Source of the DNA: Marinospirillum sp035271045 | GTDB lineage: Bacteria; Pseudomonadota; Gammaproteobacteria; Pseudomonadales; Halomonadaceae | NCBI RefSeq assembly: GCF_035271045.1 | Contig: NZ_DATESC010000018.1 | Span: 1 to 64,000 of the forward strand | Length of the DNA: 64,000 nt | Reading direction: 5' to 3' | Shown here: piece by piece, positions 22,298 to 31,748 of the stretch | How positions within the stretch are numbered: the first letter of the stretch is position 1 | Layout of the letters: each line of letters opens with the position of its first letter | Program-made: the position numbers and the translations under genes | Notes under the pieces: generated by a model | Databases searched by the model: none | What the model saw: the letters and a program-made list of their open reading frames with translations, nothing else | Told to the model about the DNA's origin: nothing

Positions 22298-25063
22298 TTA
22301 GGCATCAGGCGGTGTTGGTAGTAATTCTGCTTCCATCTTTTTACGACGGCGGACTTCACGTGGATCATTGGGCGCACGTCCGGGCAAGGGTTGATAACCG
22401 GGTAAGTGGGCAAAAGGATTGTCAAGTGTGGCTGCTGCAACCTTTGGTTTGATTTCAGCTTCTACTGCTGGTACTTTTATTTCTTTTGTTGCAGGTACGT
22501 TTGCTTCGGTAACTGGTTCAGATTTTTCAATCGGCTTCTCAATCACCTCTGGTGTTGTAATCACTTCTGATTTCTCAACCACTTTTGATTTCTCAACTAC
22601 TTCTGATTTCTCAACTACTTCTGGTGCTTTGGCAGCTATTACGGCTTCAGTTTTAACTTCCTTGGTAACTGCTGGGAGCTCATTTTTAGCTGTTTCGTTA
22701 GCGAGTGTTTCTTTAAGTGAGTGCTCAGAGTCGCGTTGAGGTTGCTCTATTGCTGATTTTGGTTCTGTTTCTATTGCTTCACTTACCGTTTCATTGACTT
22801 TTTCATTGGGTAGGTTTTTAGCCGTAGGTGCTTGAGTTACTGTTTGTTCAACAGGCACCACTTGTGGCTTGTTAGTCGCATCTTCGGTGTCAGTAGCCTT
22901 GTTCGTTTTATCTTCAACGATTGCCGGGTCAGCTGCTTTTAACTTATTGAAGTTGGGTGCAACTGCCGCATCACCTGTTGCTGCTTTATTACGGCGGCGA
23001 TTGCGTGGGTTAGTACGTGTTGGCTTAGGCGGTGTATTGCTGTCTTGAGCTTGTACAGTAGGGGTTGTTGGACGTTGTGGTTCTTGGCGCGTGGTTTCTG
23101 GACGCGAATTATCATTTTGTGCGCTGTTGTCATCACGACGATTATTAGTGCGACGTGTGTCAGGACGCTGACGATTATTACGCTGGTTATTGTCAGGGCG
23201 TGGACGACTAGGGCGCGGTGTTCGTTCGCTGCGTTGTTTATCGTTAGGCGCATTATGGGTTGTTGGCTTGCTGGCCGTTTTAGGCGTTGGTTTAGCTACC
23301 ACTTCCACTTTTTCAGCGCTAACATCGGGCGTGCCCAAAAACAGCTTAATCAGGCGACCAAAAAAGCCGGTTTTTTCTTTAGCTTCTAACGCTGGTGCTG
23401 GCGTGCTAACTGCTGGTTTTTCTTGGTTGGTAGCCATAGCAACGGGTGCAGGTGCTGGCGCAGTACGAATAACATTTTGTACGGCTGCTTCAGCAAAGCC
23501 GGTTGCTTTTTCATTGTTGGTTACGGGTTCTTTGTCATTGTGCGAACTGACATCTAACTCATAGCTTGCGGTTATAACGTCGGTGTCTTCAAGTTCATCT
23601 TCGCGGACACGCACCACATCATAATGAGGGGTATGCATATCAGGATTAGGAATAACCAGCACTTCAACGCCTTGGCGTTTGCCAATGTCGTAAAGGGGCG
23701 AGCGTTTTTCATTTAATAAGAAAGTTGCCACACTTACAGGCAAAACTGCACGAATTTGTGCCGTATTTTCTTTCATGGCTTCTTCTTCAATTAAACGAAG
23801 AATAGAAAGTGCGATGGATTTAACATCACGAATTGTGCCTTGACCTTCGCAACGTGGGCAAACCATACCACTGGTTTCACCTAACGAGGGGCGTAAACGC
23901 TGGCGTGACATTTCTAATAAGCCAAAACGTGAGATACGACCAATTTGTACACGAGCACGGTCAATTTTTAGCGCATCACGCATCCGGTTTTCAACTTCGC
24001 GCTGGTTCTTAATTGGACTCATATCAATAAAGTCGATAACGACTAAGCCACCAATATCACGCAAACGTAACTGGCGAGCCACTTCATCGGCTGCTTCAAG
24101 GTTGGTCTGCAGCGCTGTCTCTTCAATGTCACCACCACGGGTTGCGCGGGCAGAGTTTATATCCACAGAAACCAAAGCTTCGGTGTGGTCTATAACAATT
24201 GAGCCACCGGAAGGCAGTTTTACTTCACGTTGAAAAGCGGTTTCTATTTGGCTTTCTATTTGGAAGCGAGAAAACAGTGGTACGTCATCTTGATAAAAGC
24301 GGATTTTGCTTTGGTAAGAAGGCATTACTTGCTGAATAAACGTTTGCGCTTGGTCATAAACTTCTTGGTTATCAATTAGTACTTCACCAATGTCTTGGCG
24401 TAGGTAGTCACGCATGGCGCGAATAATAACGTTAGATTCACGGTAAATAAGAAATGGCGCAGGTTTTTCTAGTGCGGCTTGGTTAACCGATTCCCAAATT
24501 TTAACAAGGTAATCTAAGTCCCATTGCAGCTCTTCACTGGTACGGCCAATACCGGCTGTACGAACAATGACACCCATTTGATTGGGTACGTTAAGGTTAC
24601 TCATGGCTTCTTTTAAAGCGCTGCGTTCTTCACCTTCAATACGCCGAGAAATGCCGCCAGCGCGTGCATTGTTGGGCATTAAGACCAGATAGCGACCTGC
24701 CAAGCTCACGTAAGTGGTAAGGGCTGCACCCTTGTTGCCGCGTTCTTCTTTATCAACTTGAACAATAACTTCGGTGCCTTCTTTTACCAAGTCACGAATA
24801 TTGCCACGGCCTTCGTTGGGGCTTTTCGCAAAATATTCACGCCCAATTTCTTTTAGCGGTAAAAAACCGTGGCGATCAGCGCCATAGTCAACAAAAGCAG
24901 CTTCTAAGCTGGGTTCAACACGGGTAATACGTCCGCGATAAATATTGGCTTTTTTGGATTCTCTGGAACCTGATTCAATGTCCAGATCGTAAAGTCTTTG
25001 ACCATCAACAAGGGCTACCCGACGCTCTTCTGGCTGGGTAGCATTAATTAGCATACGTTTCAT
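22298..25063 (-). CDS. rne: Ribonuclease E
   Basis: The 921-residue endoribonuclease opens RNA decay and rRNA/tRNA processing. The catalytic half begins with the family's MKRMLINATQ, followed by an S1 RNA-binding domain (residues about 35-125, RITRVEPSLEAAFVDYG), the 5'-sensor/RNase H region, and the DNase-I-like site with SVDINSARATRGGDIE and DIGGLVVIDFIDM. The Zn-link is CPRCEGQGT. From about residue 520 the protein is disordered. It has an Arg/Asn/Pro-rich RNA-binding stretch, then a Glu/Val/Lys region with a short repeat (VVEKSEVVEKSKVVEKSEV), and a conserved end FAHLPGYQPLPGRAP. It is the scaffold for a degradosome, and an rhlB-type helicase gene lies in this window. A GGAAA ribosome site precedes the ATG. 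Confidence 0.97.
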   Translation of the reverse strand: MKRMLINATQPEERRVALVDGQRLYDLDIESGSRESKKANIYRGRITRVEPSLEAAFVDYGADRHGFLPLKEIGREYFAKSPNEGRGNIRDLVKEGTEVIVQVDKEERGNKGAALTTYVSLAGRYLVLMPNNARAGGISRRIEGEERSALKEAMSNLNVPNQMGVIVRTAGIGRTSEELQWDLDYLVKIWESVNQAALEKPAPFLIYRESNVIIRAMRDYLRQDIGEVLIDNQEVYDQAQTFIQQVMPSYQSKIRFYQDDVPLFSRFQIESQIETAFQREVKLPSGGSIVIDHTEALVSVDINSARATRGGDIEETALQTNLEAADEVARQLRLRDIGGLVVIDFIDMSPIKNQREVENRMRDALKIDRARVQIGRISRFGLLEMSRQRLRPSLGETSGMVCPRCEGQGTIRDVKSIALSILRLIEEEAMKENTAQIRAVLPVSVATFLLNEKRSPLYDIGKRQGVEVLVIPNPDMHTPHYDVVRVREDELEDTDVITASYELDVSSHNDKEPVTNNEKATGFAEAAVQNVIRTAPAPAPVAMATNQEKPAVSTPAPALEAKEKTGFFGRLIKLFLGTPDVSAEKVEVVAKPTPKTASKPTTHNAPNDKQRSERTPRPSRPRPDNNQRNNRQRPDTRRTNNRRDDNSAQNDNSRPETTRQEPQRPTTPTVQAQDSNTPPKPTRTNPRNRRRNKAATGDAAVAPNFNKLKAADPAIVEDKTNKATDTEDATNKPQVVPVEQTVTQAPTAKNLPNEKVNETVSEAIETEPKSAIEQPQRDSEHSLKETLANETAKNELPAVTKEVKTEAVIAAKAPEVVEKSEVVEKSKVVEKSEVITTPEVIEKPIEKSEPVTEANVPATKEIKVPAVEAEIKPKVAAATLDNPFAHLPGYQPLPGRAPNDPREVRRRKKMEAELLPTPPDA

Positions 25064-25195
25064 GGTGTTTCCGTAGGTTTTGGCGGCCCAGATATGGCGG
25101 GTTGTTTACATTAGGTTTTTCATGTTTAGACTAAAAATAAATAATTCACAACTCAAGTCTGTGCCGCGGCTTCTTCTAAAATATGTTTTGCACTG

Positions 25196-25235
25196 GCCTG
25201 CGTGTCACCCACCAAAATTGACTGTGGGTGCAGGC
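25196..25235 (-). promoter_or_regulatory. Structured 5' leader of rne
   Basis: In the leader of about 200 bases between the predicted promoter and the rne start, GCCTG (25196-25200) pairs with CAGGC (25231-25235), and CACCCAC (25206-25212) with GTGGGTG (25224-25230). This leaves an 11-base loop and a five-base bulge on one side. E. coli rne has a structured leader bound by RNase E for autoregulation. The position and size fit that role, but the sequence is not obviously related. The remainder of the 313-base gap 25064-25376 is leader and the two divergent promoters. Confidence 0.55.
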
Positions 25236-25273
25236 GCTGCATGAGGGTGTTATGCCCTTTTCCGCGCTACCGC

Positions 25274-25302
25274 ATCATACCAGCAGTCATAGGGCTGAGC
25301 AA
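25274..25302 (-). promoter_or_regulatory. Sigma-70 promoter for rne
   Basis: Read on the minus strand, TTGCTC at 25302-25297 is the -35 and TATGAT at 25279-25274 the -10, with 17 bases between them. TGG before the -10 supplies an extended element. Transcription would start near 25267, giving a leader of about 200 bases. Confidence 0.65.
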
Positions 25303-25327
25303 TCGGTCAGAAAAAGACGTTTAAGCT

Positions 25328-25336
25328 TGTTATACT
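25328..25336 (+). promoter_or_regulatory. Extended -10 promoter for rluC
   Basis: TG-T-TATACT at 25328-25336 is an extended -10 about 40 bases before the rluC start, without a good -35. It faces away from the rne promoter. Confidence 0.5.
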
Positions 25337-25376
25337 GGCGCGATTTTAAGACTAGCCAACCTAGGTGATTTGATTT

Positions 25377-26339
25377 ATGTCGAGCACAGCAGGCTCCCCC
25401 GTTGCAGTAACTTATTTAGAAGTAACCGCCAATGCAGATGGTCAAAGGTTAGACAATTACCTGCTTAATCAGCTTAAAGGCGCACCTAAAACATTGGTTT
25501 ATCGGATTATTCGTAAAGGCGAAGTGCGTATTAATAAAAAACGCGCTAAAGCAGATACGCGTTTGCAAGCAGGCGACTCGATCAGAATACCGCCGATTCG
25601 TTTGGCAGAAAAAGCGTCAAAAACACCGATTGGTGCTGGTTTGCGTGAGCTTTTAGAAGGTAAAGCATTGTTGTTTGAAAATGACATGGTGATGGTGTTT
25701 AACAAACCGGCAGGGTTAGCTGTGCATGGCGGCAGCGGCGTGCGGATAGGTTTAATTGAGGCGCTGCGTCAGGTTCGTCCAGAATTAGTTGATCTTGAAT
25801 TGGTGCATCGACTTGATAAAGATACTTCAGGTTGCATTTTGCTGGCTAAATCACGGCAGGCACTTAATTTTTTACAAGACCAGTTGCGTGAACACAGCAT
25901 GAGTAAAATTTATCAGGCTTGGGTATTAGGCCGTTGGCCAAACAACTTAGTGGAAATCAACGCACCGATTGATCGAGCGTCTTCACCTTCGGGCGAGAGG
26001 CGCATGAAAATTGCCGACTTTAAAGAAGGTAAAGCGTCGTTAACACGTTTTAAAATCATTAAAAAACATCAAGATTTAACCTTAATAGAAGCAGAGCCAG
26101 TGACTGGTCGAACGCATCAAATTCGGGTTCACGCCACTTCAGCCGGTTTTCCATTGCTGGGTGATCCCAAGTACGGTAATGATTTAATTAATGAACATTT
26201 TCGTTGTGCGGGGATCCCAAGAATGTTCTTACATGCAAGGCGTTTAGAATTTTTAGATCCGCAAACACTAGTGCGCCTAAGTATAGAAGCGCCTTTAGAT
26301 GAAAATTGGCAGAAAGTTGAACAGGTTAAGGTTAAGTAA
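25377..26339 (+). CDS. rluC: 23S rRNA pseudouridine synthase RluC
   Basis: The 320-residue protein isomerises specific uridines (955, 2504 and 2580 in E. coli numbering) of 23S rRNA. An S4 RNA-binding domain occupies residues about 15-75 (DGQRLDNYLLNQLKGAPKTLVYRIIRKGEVRINKKRAK). The catalytic Asp147 lies in HRLDKDTSG of the RsuA/RluA fold, and GRTHQIRVH is the second signature. The position divergent from rne is the same as in E. coli and Pseudomonas, which favours RluC over RluD. The TAA stop directly abuts the ATG of the S49 peptidase gene, so the two are co-translated. Confidence 0.95.
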   Translation: MSSTAGSPVAVTYLEVTANADGQRLDNYLLNQLKGAPKTLVYRIIRKGEVRINKKRAKADTRLQAGDSIRIPPIRLAEKASKTPIGAGLRELLEGKALLFENDMVMVFNKPAGLAVHGGSGVRIGLIEALRQVRPELVDLELVHRLDKDTSGCILLAKSRQALNFLQDQLREHSMSKIYQAWVLGRWPNNLVEINAPIDRASSPSGERRMKIADFKEGKASLTRFKIIKKHQDLTLIEAEPVTGRTHQIRVHATSAGFPLLGDPKYGNDLINEHFRCAGIPRMFLHARRLEFLDPQTLVRLSIEAPLDENWQKVEQVKVK

Positions 26340-26340
26340 A

Positions 26341-27336
26341 ATGAGTGAACAACACGATCCTTGGACTAGCCAAGCTAAGTCAGTTGAAGAGCATAAAAAA
26401 ACAGGTGAACCAGAGCAATGGATGCAGGCTTGGGCAAAAGAGGTATTACTGGAGCAGCGTCGTGCAAGGCGCGGACGTTTAATTGGCGGTATTTTTCGTG
26501 GCGTTATAACGCTGGTGGTTTTATTGGTGATCTTTGGTTCAAGCCGTCAGTTTTTTTCACCCGCAGCAGAAGACGCGGTGAGTGGCAGCCCTCATTTAGC
26601 CCTGATTGATATTAAAGGCACGATTGAAGCGGATGGGCGTGCGAATGCGGCAACGGTATTGCAAGGGGCGCAGCGGGCTTTTAATGCGGTGGGTGCTAAG
26701 GCTGTCGTATTAATAATTAATAGCCCAGGCGGTAGCCCAGTTCAATCAGGGCAAATTTACGATGGGATTGTTAAGCTAAAACAAGCGAATCCTAATTTGC
26801 CTGTTTATGCAGTGATCGAAGATTTAGGTGCTTCTGGCGGTTATTACATTGCGGTTGCTGCTGACACCATTATTGCCGATCGCGCCAGTTTGGTGGGTTC
26901 GATTGGTGTCGTTTCGGGTGGTTTTGGTTTTAAAGAAGCAATGGCGCGTTTGGGCATTGAACGCCGTGTGTTTACTTCGGGCGATAACAAAGCTTTTTTA
27001 GATCCTTTTTCTGACATGAATGACGAACAAAAAGCATTTTGGCAAAGCATTCTTGACTCAACGCATCAGCAGTTTATTCAGCGTGTAAAAGAAGGCCGTG
27101 GTTACCGTTTAGCCAACAATCCAGCGATTTTTTCTGGTTTGGTTTGGAATGGCGAGCTGGCTTTAGCGCAAGGTTTAATTGATGAGTTGGGTTCTGTTTT
27201 TACGTTGCAAGCGGCTTTGGGTGTGCAGCACAGTGTTAATTATACGCCAGAACCTAACCCTTGGCAGGTATTAGAAAAGCGCCTTAGTACGGCATTTAAA
27301 TCGGCTTTAGTTGAGTTGTCTGTACCCAGTTACTAA
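26341..27336 (+). CDS. S49 family signal-peptide peptidase/SppA-like membrane protease
   Basis: I start the gene at ATG 26341, directly after the rluC stop (331 residues), instead of the further upstream in-frame start inside rluC. After a cytoplasmic N-terminus of about 50 residues, a membrane segment (VITLVVLLVIFGS, about residues 55-70) anchors the periplasmic protease domain. This has the ClpP-like fold with INSPGGSPVQSG and the catalytic Ser165 in DLGASGGYY. The length matches the short SppA of gammaproteobacteria. It would degrade leftover signal peptides in the membrane. The place after rluC is conserved in Pseudomonas and relatives, where the gene is often called sppA. Confidence 0.9.
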   Translation: MSEQHDPWTSQAKSVEEHKKTGEPEQWMQAWAKEVLLEQRRARRGRLIGGIFRGVITLVVLLVIFGSSRQFFSPAAEDAVSGSPHLALIDIKGTIEADGRANAATVLQGAQRAFNAVGAKAVVLIINSPGGSPVQSGQIYDGIVKLKQANPNLPVYAVIEDLGASGGYYIAVAADTIIADRASLVGSIGVVSGGFGFKEAMARLGIERRVFTSGDNKAFLDPFSDMNDEQKAFWQSILDSTHQQFIQRVKEGRGYRLANNPAIFSGLVWNGELALAQGLIDELGSVFTLQAALGVQHSVNYTPEPNPWQVLEKRLSTAFKSALVELSVPSY

Positions 27337-27396
27337 GTTGCTATGTTTGTGAAAATCTAAGTGATTAGTATTACTTTAATTTGAATTTATGTAGAA

Positions 27397-27413
27397 TAGA
27401 ACGCTCAGTCTAA
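27397..27413. promoter_or_regulatory. TetR-type operator-like site upstream of the RND operon
   Basis: TAGAAC-GCTCA-GTCTAA lies 53 bases before the adaptor gene, just downstream of a TAGAAT -10-like hexamer. Its right arm is identical to the right arm of the acuR-upstream palindrome and the spacing is the same, while the left arm matches in only three of six positions. No regulator gene for the pump is adjacent. Confidence 0.3.
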
Positions 27414-27465
27414 TTTACCGTAGCGTTGCTATGGTTTCTGGCATCACTATTTAAATGAGGTTGTT

Positions 27466-28599
27466 ATGCGTATGCCTTTTCGTCCTACCTTTCTTGTTGC
27501 CTTGCTAGTAAGCATTTTTCTGATGGGCTGCGATCAACAAGATACAGCAGCGCCTTCAGCTGCTGCACCAGTTCAAGAAGTTTCTATCGTAACGCTGGCT
27601 AGCAAGCCGATTACTTTGCACCGTGAATTATCTGGGCGCACTCACCCTTTTTTAATTGCTGAAGTTCGCCCGCAAGTGAGCGGTCTTGTTGAGGCGCGTT
27701 TATTTACTGAAGGTGCTTTAGTTGAGCAGGGTCAGCCACTTTACCAGTTAGATAATGCACTTTATTTGGCGGAATTAAATAGCGCTAAAGCGTCATTACA
27801 GCGAGCGGAAGCTTCATTGAGTTCGGCGCAGCGAGTGGCGAAACGTGCAGAGAGTTTACGTGCCACAGGCGCGATTAGTCAGCAAGGTTACGATGATGCT
27901 AAAACGGGGTTAGAAGAAGCGCAAGCCAGCCTAGCGGTTGCAAAAGCGACGTTACAAAGCCGCCAAGTAACGTTAAGTAATGCCCGTGTGACTGCACCTA
28001 TTAGCGGTAGAATTAGTATTTCTTCTGTTACGCGTGGTGCGTTAGTGACGGCTAATCAACCGCAAGCCCTTGCCACCATTCAGCAGCTAAATCCACTGTA
28101 CATTGACGTGACTCAATCATCAGTTGAGTGGTTAAAGCTTCAGCGCCAACTAGAATCAGGCGCATTATCACGTGCTGAAGATGTTGCTGTACGTATTACA
28201 TTAGAAGACGGCAGCGTTTATCCACACGCAGGCCGTATGACATTAGCGGACGTTACGGTCAACCCTACGACAGGTAGTTTTGCTTTACGTGCTGAAGTGC
28301 CGAACCCTGAGCACCTATTATTACCGGGTATGTATGTGCGCGCACGGATTAATATGGGAACGCGTGCTGAAGGCTTGTTAGTGCCGCAGCGTAGTGTTGC
28401 GCGTGATGCCCGTGGCGAAACCTTTGTGATGTTGGTGAACGAAAATAACCAAATTGAACGCCGCACTATCCTTGTGAATCAAACCATTGGCGACCAATGG
28501 TTGGTTGATTCGGGTGTTGCGTCAGGTGATCGCATTGTTGTGGCTGGTCTGCAAAAAATTCGTCCCGGTGCCACGGTTAAAACCGTTAAAGCCGAATAA
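27466..28599 (+). CDS. RND efflux periplasmic adaptor (membrane fusion lipoprotein)
   Basis: The 377-residue protein has a lipoprotein signal peptide ending FLMGC, so Cys22 would be acylated and the protein anchored in the inner membrane facing the periplasm. The AcrA/MexA layout follows: a biotinyl-lipoyl domain (AEVRPQVSGLVEARLFTEGALVEQGQPLYQLD), an alpha-helical hairpin at about residues 100-170 rich in Ala and Arg, then beta-barrel and membrane-proximal domains ending LLVPQRSVARDARGETFVML. It bridges the RND pump and an outer-membrane TolC-type channel. The pump gene starts 11 bases downstream. No tolC/oprM gene and no local regulator are present, so a channel encoded elsewhere is needed. 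Confidence 0.94.
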   Translation: MRMPFRPTFLVALLVSIFLMGCDQQDTAAPSAAAPVQEVSIVTLASKPITLHRELSGRTHPFLIAEVRPQVSGLVEARLFTEGALVEQGQPLYQLDNALYLAELNSAKASLQRAEASLSSAQRVAKRAESLRATGAISQQGYDDAKTGLEEAQASLAVAKATLQSRQVTLSNARVTAPISGRISISSVTRGALVTANQPQALATIQQLNPLYIDVTQSSVEWLKLQRQLESGALSRAEDVAVRITLEDGSVYPHAGRMTLADVTVNPTTGSFALRAEVPNPEHLLLPGMYVRARINMGTRAEGLLVPQRSVARDARGETFVMLVNENNQIERRTILVNQTIGDQWLVDSGVASGDRIVVAGLQKIRPGATVKTVKAE

Positions 28600-28609
28600 G
28601 GAGTAGCGC

Positions 28610-31600
28610 ATGGCTCGCTTTTTTATTGATCGCCCTGTTTTTGCTTGGGTAATTGCAATTATTATTATGTTGGCCGGTGGCTTAGCCGTTTTAAAGCTTC
28701 CCGTTTCTATGTATCCACCGATTGCACCACCTTCAATTGATATTCGTGCTTCTTACCCTGGTGCATCTGCACAAGTGGTAGAGAACTCGGTGACTCAAAT
28801 TATTGAGCAAAATTTAACGGGTTTAGATGGTTTGCTGTATTTTTCATCAAATAGCTCTTCTAGCGGTGCAGCGGCGATTAGCTTGACGTTTGCTACGGGT
28901 ACAGACCCAGATACAGCGCAGGTGCAAGTACAAAACCAAGTGCAGGCAGCTATGCAACAACTGCCACAAACCGTCCAGCAGCAAGGGGTTCGTGTTAATA
29001 AATCGAGCACTGGTTTTTTGCAGGTCTTAGCGTTTTATTCAAGCGATGGCAAAATGAATCGTGCAGACATTGCCGATTATGTTAATACCAATTTATCAGA
29101 GCCGTTAAGCCGTGTACCGGGTGTGGGTCGTGTGCAAGTATTTGGCGCAAAATATGCTATGCGTATTTGGCTGAATCCTGAAAAACTCGATACTTATAAA
29201 CTCACCACTAACGAAGTGATTGCGGCCATTAAAGGGCAAAATGCTCAAGTGGCCGTAGGTCAATTAGGTGGTACACCTGCAGTAGAAGGTCAGCAGCTTA
29301 ACGCAACGATAAACGCGCAAGACCGTTTGCAAACGGTTGAAGAATTTCGTGACATTGTTATTCGTGCCAATACCGATGGATCAACGCTGCGTTTAGGTGA
29401 TATTGCGCGTGTTGAGTTGGGGGCTGAAAATTATAGCTATTTAACACGTTATAACGGACAAGCAGCCAGTGGCGTGGGTATTTCATTAGCGTCAGGTGGT
29501 AATGCACTGTCAACGGTTGAAAACATTGCTGCGTTAATGGAAGAGCTAAAACCTTTCTTTCCAGAAGGTTTAGAGTTAGCCATTCCTTTTGATACCACGC
29601 CTTTTGTTCGCGTTTCCATTAAAGGTGTATTCACCACGTTAATAGAAGCCGTTGTTCTGGTGTTTCTAGTGATGTATTTATTTTTACAGAATATTCGCGC
29701 CACCATTATTCCGACCATCGCTGTGCCAGTCGTATTATTGGGTACTTTTGGTATTTTGGCTGCGTTAGGTTTTTCTATCAATATGTTGACCATGTTTGCC
29801 ATGGTGTTGGCGATAGGTTTGCTGGTAGATGATGCCATTGTGGTGGTGGAAAACGTTGAGCGAATCATGTCAGAAGAAGGTTTGTCGCCCTTGGAAGCCA
29901 CGCGTAAATCCATGGATCAAATCACGGGTGCGCTGGTCGGTATTGGTTTAGTGTTATCAGCAGTATTTGTGCCTATGGCGTTTATGTCGGGTTCAACAGG
30001 GGTTATTTACCGTCAGTTCTCGGCTACCATTGTTTCGGCAATGGGGTTGTCGGTATTGGTTGCCATTGTATTAACCCCCGCGCTGTGTGCCACCATGTTA
30101 AAGCCTATAGTGAAAGGTCAAACCCATGAAAAGAAAGGCTTCTTTGGTTGGTTTAACCGCAGCTTTGATCGAATCAGTGTGTCTTATCGTGGTGGTGTAA
30201 AAGGTATGCTGCTGCGTCCTGCTCGCTTTATGCTGGTCTTTGCTTTGCTTGTAGGGTTCATGGCTTGGATGTTTGTACGCCTGCCCAGTTCTTTTTTGCC
30301 CGCAGAAGACCAAGGTGTGCTTATATCACAAGTGATTGCGCCGGTGGGTGCAACGCAAGAGCGTACTATGGAAAGCATCTATAAGCTTGAAGATCATTTT
30401 ATGCAAAATGAAGTCGATGTTGTCCAATCAGTTTTTAGCATTCAAGGCTTTAGCTTTGGTGGTGCTGGGCAAAATGCCGGTATTGCGTTTGTTAAGCTAA
30501 AAGATTGGTCTGAACGTACTACACCTGAAACCAGTGCTGGCGCTACGGCTGGTCGTGCAATGGGTGCGTGGCAAGGCTTAAAAGATGCCATTGCGTTTAC
30601 TTTTCCACCACCTGCCATGCCAGAGTTAGGTGTTGCTGCTGGGTTTAGCTTTTTCTTAAAAGATAATGCTGGGCAAGGGCATGAAGGTTTGCTAAATGCG
30701 CGTAATCAGCTATTAGGTTTGGCGAATCAAAGTGCATTGCTAACGCGCGTGCGTCCTAATGGGCAAGAAGATACACCACAATTTCGTATTGATATTGACA
30801 CCGCGCGTGCATCGTCACTAGGTTTGTCAATGGCTGAAATTAACGCAACGTTATCAACCGCTTGGGGTGGACAATACATTGATGACTTTATTGATCGGGG
30901 TCGTGTTAAGCGTGTTTATATGCAGGCTGATGCTAATTTCCGTATGTCGCCTGAAGATATGTTGCTTTGGTCGGTTAAAAATAATCAAGGTCAAATGGTG
31001 CCTTTTGCAGCTTTTGCTTCTACGCGTTGGGATTATGGTTCGCCGCGTTTAGAGCGCTTTAATGGCGTAGCCGCTATGGAAGTGCAAGGTGAAGCAGCTA
31101 CGGGCATTAGTTCAGGTGAAGCGATGGATGAAATTGAACGCCTAGTGCAGCAGTTACCGCCAGGCTTTAGTGTGGATTGGAGCGGCTTGTCTTACCAAGA
31201 GCGCCAAGCCGGTTCTCAAGCGCCTTTGCTTTATGCTTTATCGTTGCTGGTTGTTTTCTTGTGCCTCGCTGCACTTTATGAAAGCTGGATAGTGCCAACA
31301 GCCGTTATGCTGGTCGCGCCTTTAGGTATTTTAGGCACGGTGTTAGCGAATACAGCGCGTGGCATGGAACAAGATATCTATTTCCAAGTTGCCATGTTAG
31401 CCACAGTGGGTTTAACCAGTAAAAATGCCATTCTTATTGTCGAGTTTGCTAAGGCTAACCTAGAGCAAGGCATGGCGTTAATTGACGGGACGTTAAGTGC
31501 GGTGAAAGACCGTTTGCGACCAATTATTATGACCTCGCTTGCCTTTGGTTTGGGTGTATTGCCTTTAGCCATAGCAACGGGCGCTGGTTCTGGCGCACAA

Positions 31601-31735
31601 CGTGCTATAGGTACGGGTGTGCTGGGCGGTATGTTGATTGGTACTTTTTTAGGTATTTTCTTTATTCCACTGTTCTTTGTTGTTGTACAAAAACTGTTTG
31701 GTAAAAAGAATCTAGTTAAAAGTGAAAAAGTTTAA
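28610..31735 (+). CDS. RND multidrug efflux transporter, HAE1 family (AcrB-like)
   Basis: The 1041-residue inner-membrane proton-driven pump starts MARFFIDRPVFAWVIAI, the hallmark of AcrB/MexB-type proteins. The periplasmic porter loops follow, then the membrane block including the TM4 segment LAIGLLVDDAIVVVENVERIM with the two Asp used in proton relay. The second half repeats the arrangement (TVGLTSKNAILIVEFAK). Length and motifs are complete, giving 12 predicted membrane helices. Substrates would be hydrophobic drugs, detergents or solvents; this cannot be narrowed. It forms a two-gene operon with the adaptor, from GGAG 8 bases before the ATG. Confidence 0.95.
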   Translation: MARFFIDRPVFAWVIAIIIMLAGGLAVLKLPVSMYPPIAPPSIDIRASYPGASAQVVENSVTQIIEQNLTGLDGLLYFSSNSSSSGAAAISLTFATGTDPDTAQVQVQNQVQAAMQQLPQTVQQQGVRVNKSSTGFLQVLAFYSSDGKMNRADIADYVNTNLSEPLSRVPGVGRVQVFGAKYAMRIWLNPEKLDTYKLTTNEVIAAIKGQNAQVAVGQLGGTPAVEGQQLNATINAQDRLQTVEEFRDIVIRANTDGSTLRLGDIARVELGAENYSYLTRYNGQAASGVGISLASGGNALSTVENIAALMEELKPFFPEGLELAIPFDTTPFVRVSIKGVFTTLIEAVVLVFLVMYLFLQNIRATIIPTIAVPVVLLGTFGILAALGFSINMLTMFAMVLAIGLLVDDAIVVVENVERIMSEEGLSPLEATRKSMDQITGALVGIGLVLSAVFVPMAFMSGSTGVIYRQFSATIVSAMGLSVLVAIVLTPALCATMLKPIVKGQTHEKKGFFGWFNRSFDRISVSYRGGVKGMLLRPARFMLVFALLVGFMAWMFVRLPSSFLPAEDQGVLISQVIAPVGATQERTMESIYKLEDHFMQNEVDVVQSVFSIQGFSFGGAGQNAGIAFVKLKDWSERTTPETSAGATAGRAMGAWQGLKDAIAFTFPPPAMPELGVAAGFSFFLKDNAGQGHEGLLNARNQLLGLANQSALLTRVRPNGQEDTPQFRIDIDTARASSLGLSMAEINATLSTAWGGQYIDDFIDRGRVKRVYMQADANFRMSPEDMLLWSVKNNQGQMVPFAAFASTRWDYGSPRLERFNGVAAMEVQGEAATGISSGEAMDEIERLVQQLPPGFSVDWSGLSYQERQAGSQAPLLYALSLLVVFLCLAALYESWIVPTAVMLVAPLGILGTVLANTARGMEQDIYFQVAMLATVGLTSKNAILIVEFAKANLEQGMALIDGTLSAVKDRLRPIIMTSLAFGLGVLPLAIATGAGSGAQRAIGTGVLGGMLIGTFLGIFFIPLFFVVVQKLFGKKNLVKSEKV

Positions 31736-31748
31736 GTTTGAATAAGGG

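Noticed and set aside
22419..23564. Long plus-strand frames antisense to the rne 3' half
   Set aside because: They come from the low-complexity, biased codon use of the RNase E scaffold region on the other strand and show no start signals.
26299..26340. N-terminal extension of the S49 peptidase inside rluC
   Set aside because: The ATG directly after the rluC stop gives a normal family length and start; the extension only re-reads rluC sequence in another frame.
29449..29913. 154-codon minus-strand frame inside the RND pump gene
   Set aside because: Shadow of a highly hydrophobic coding region; composition and lack of a ribosome site argue against a gene.
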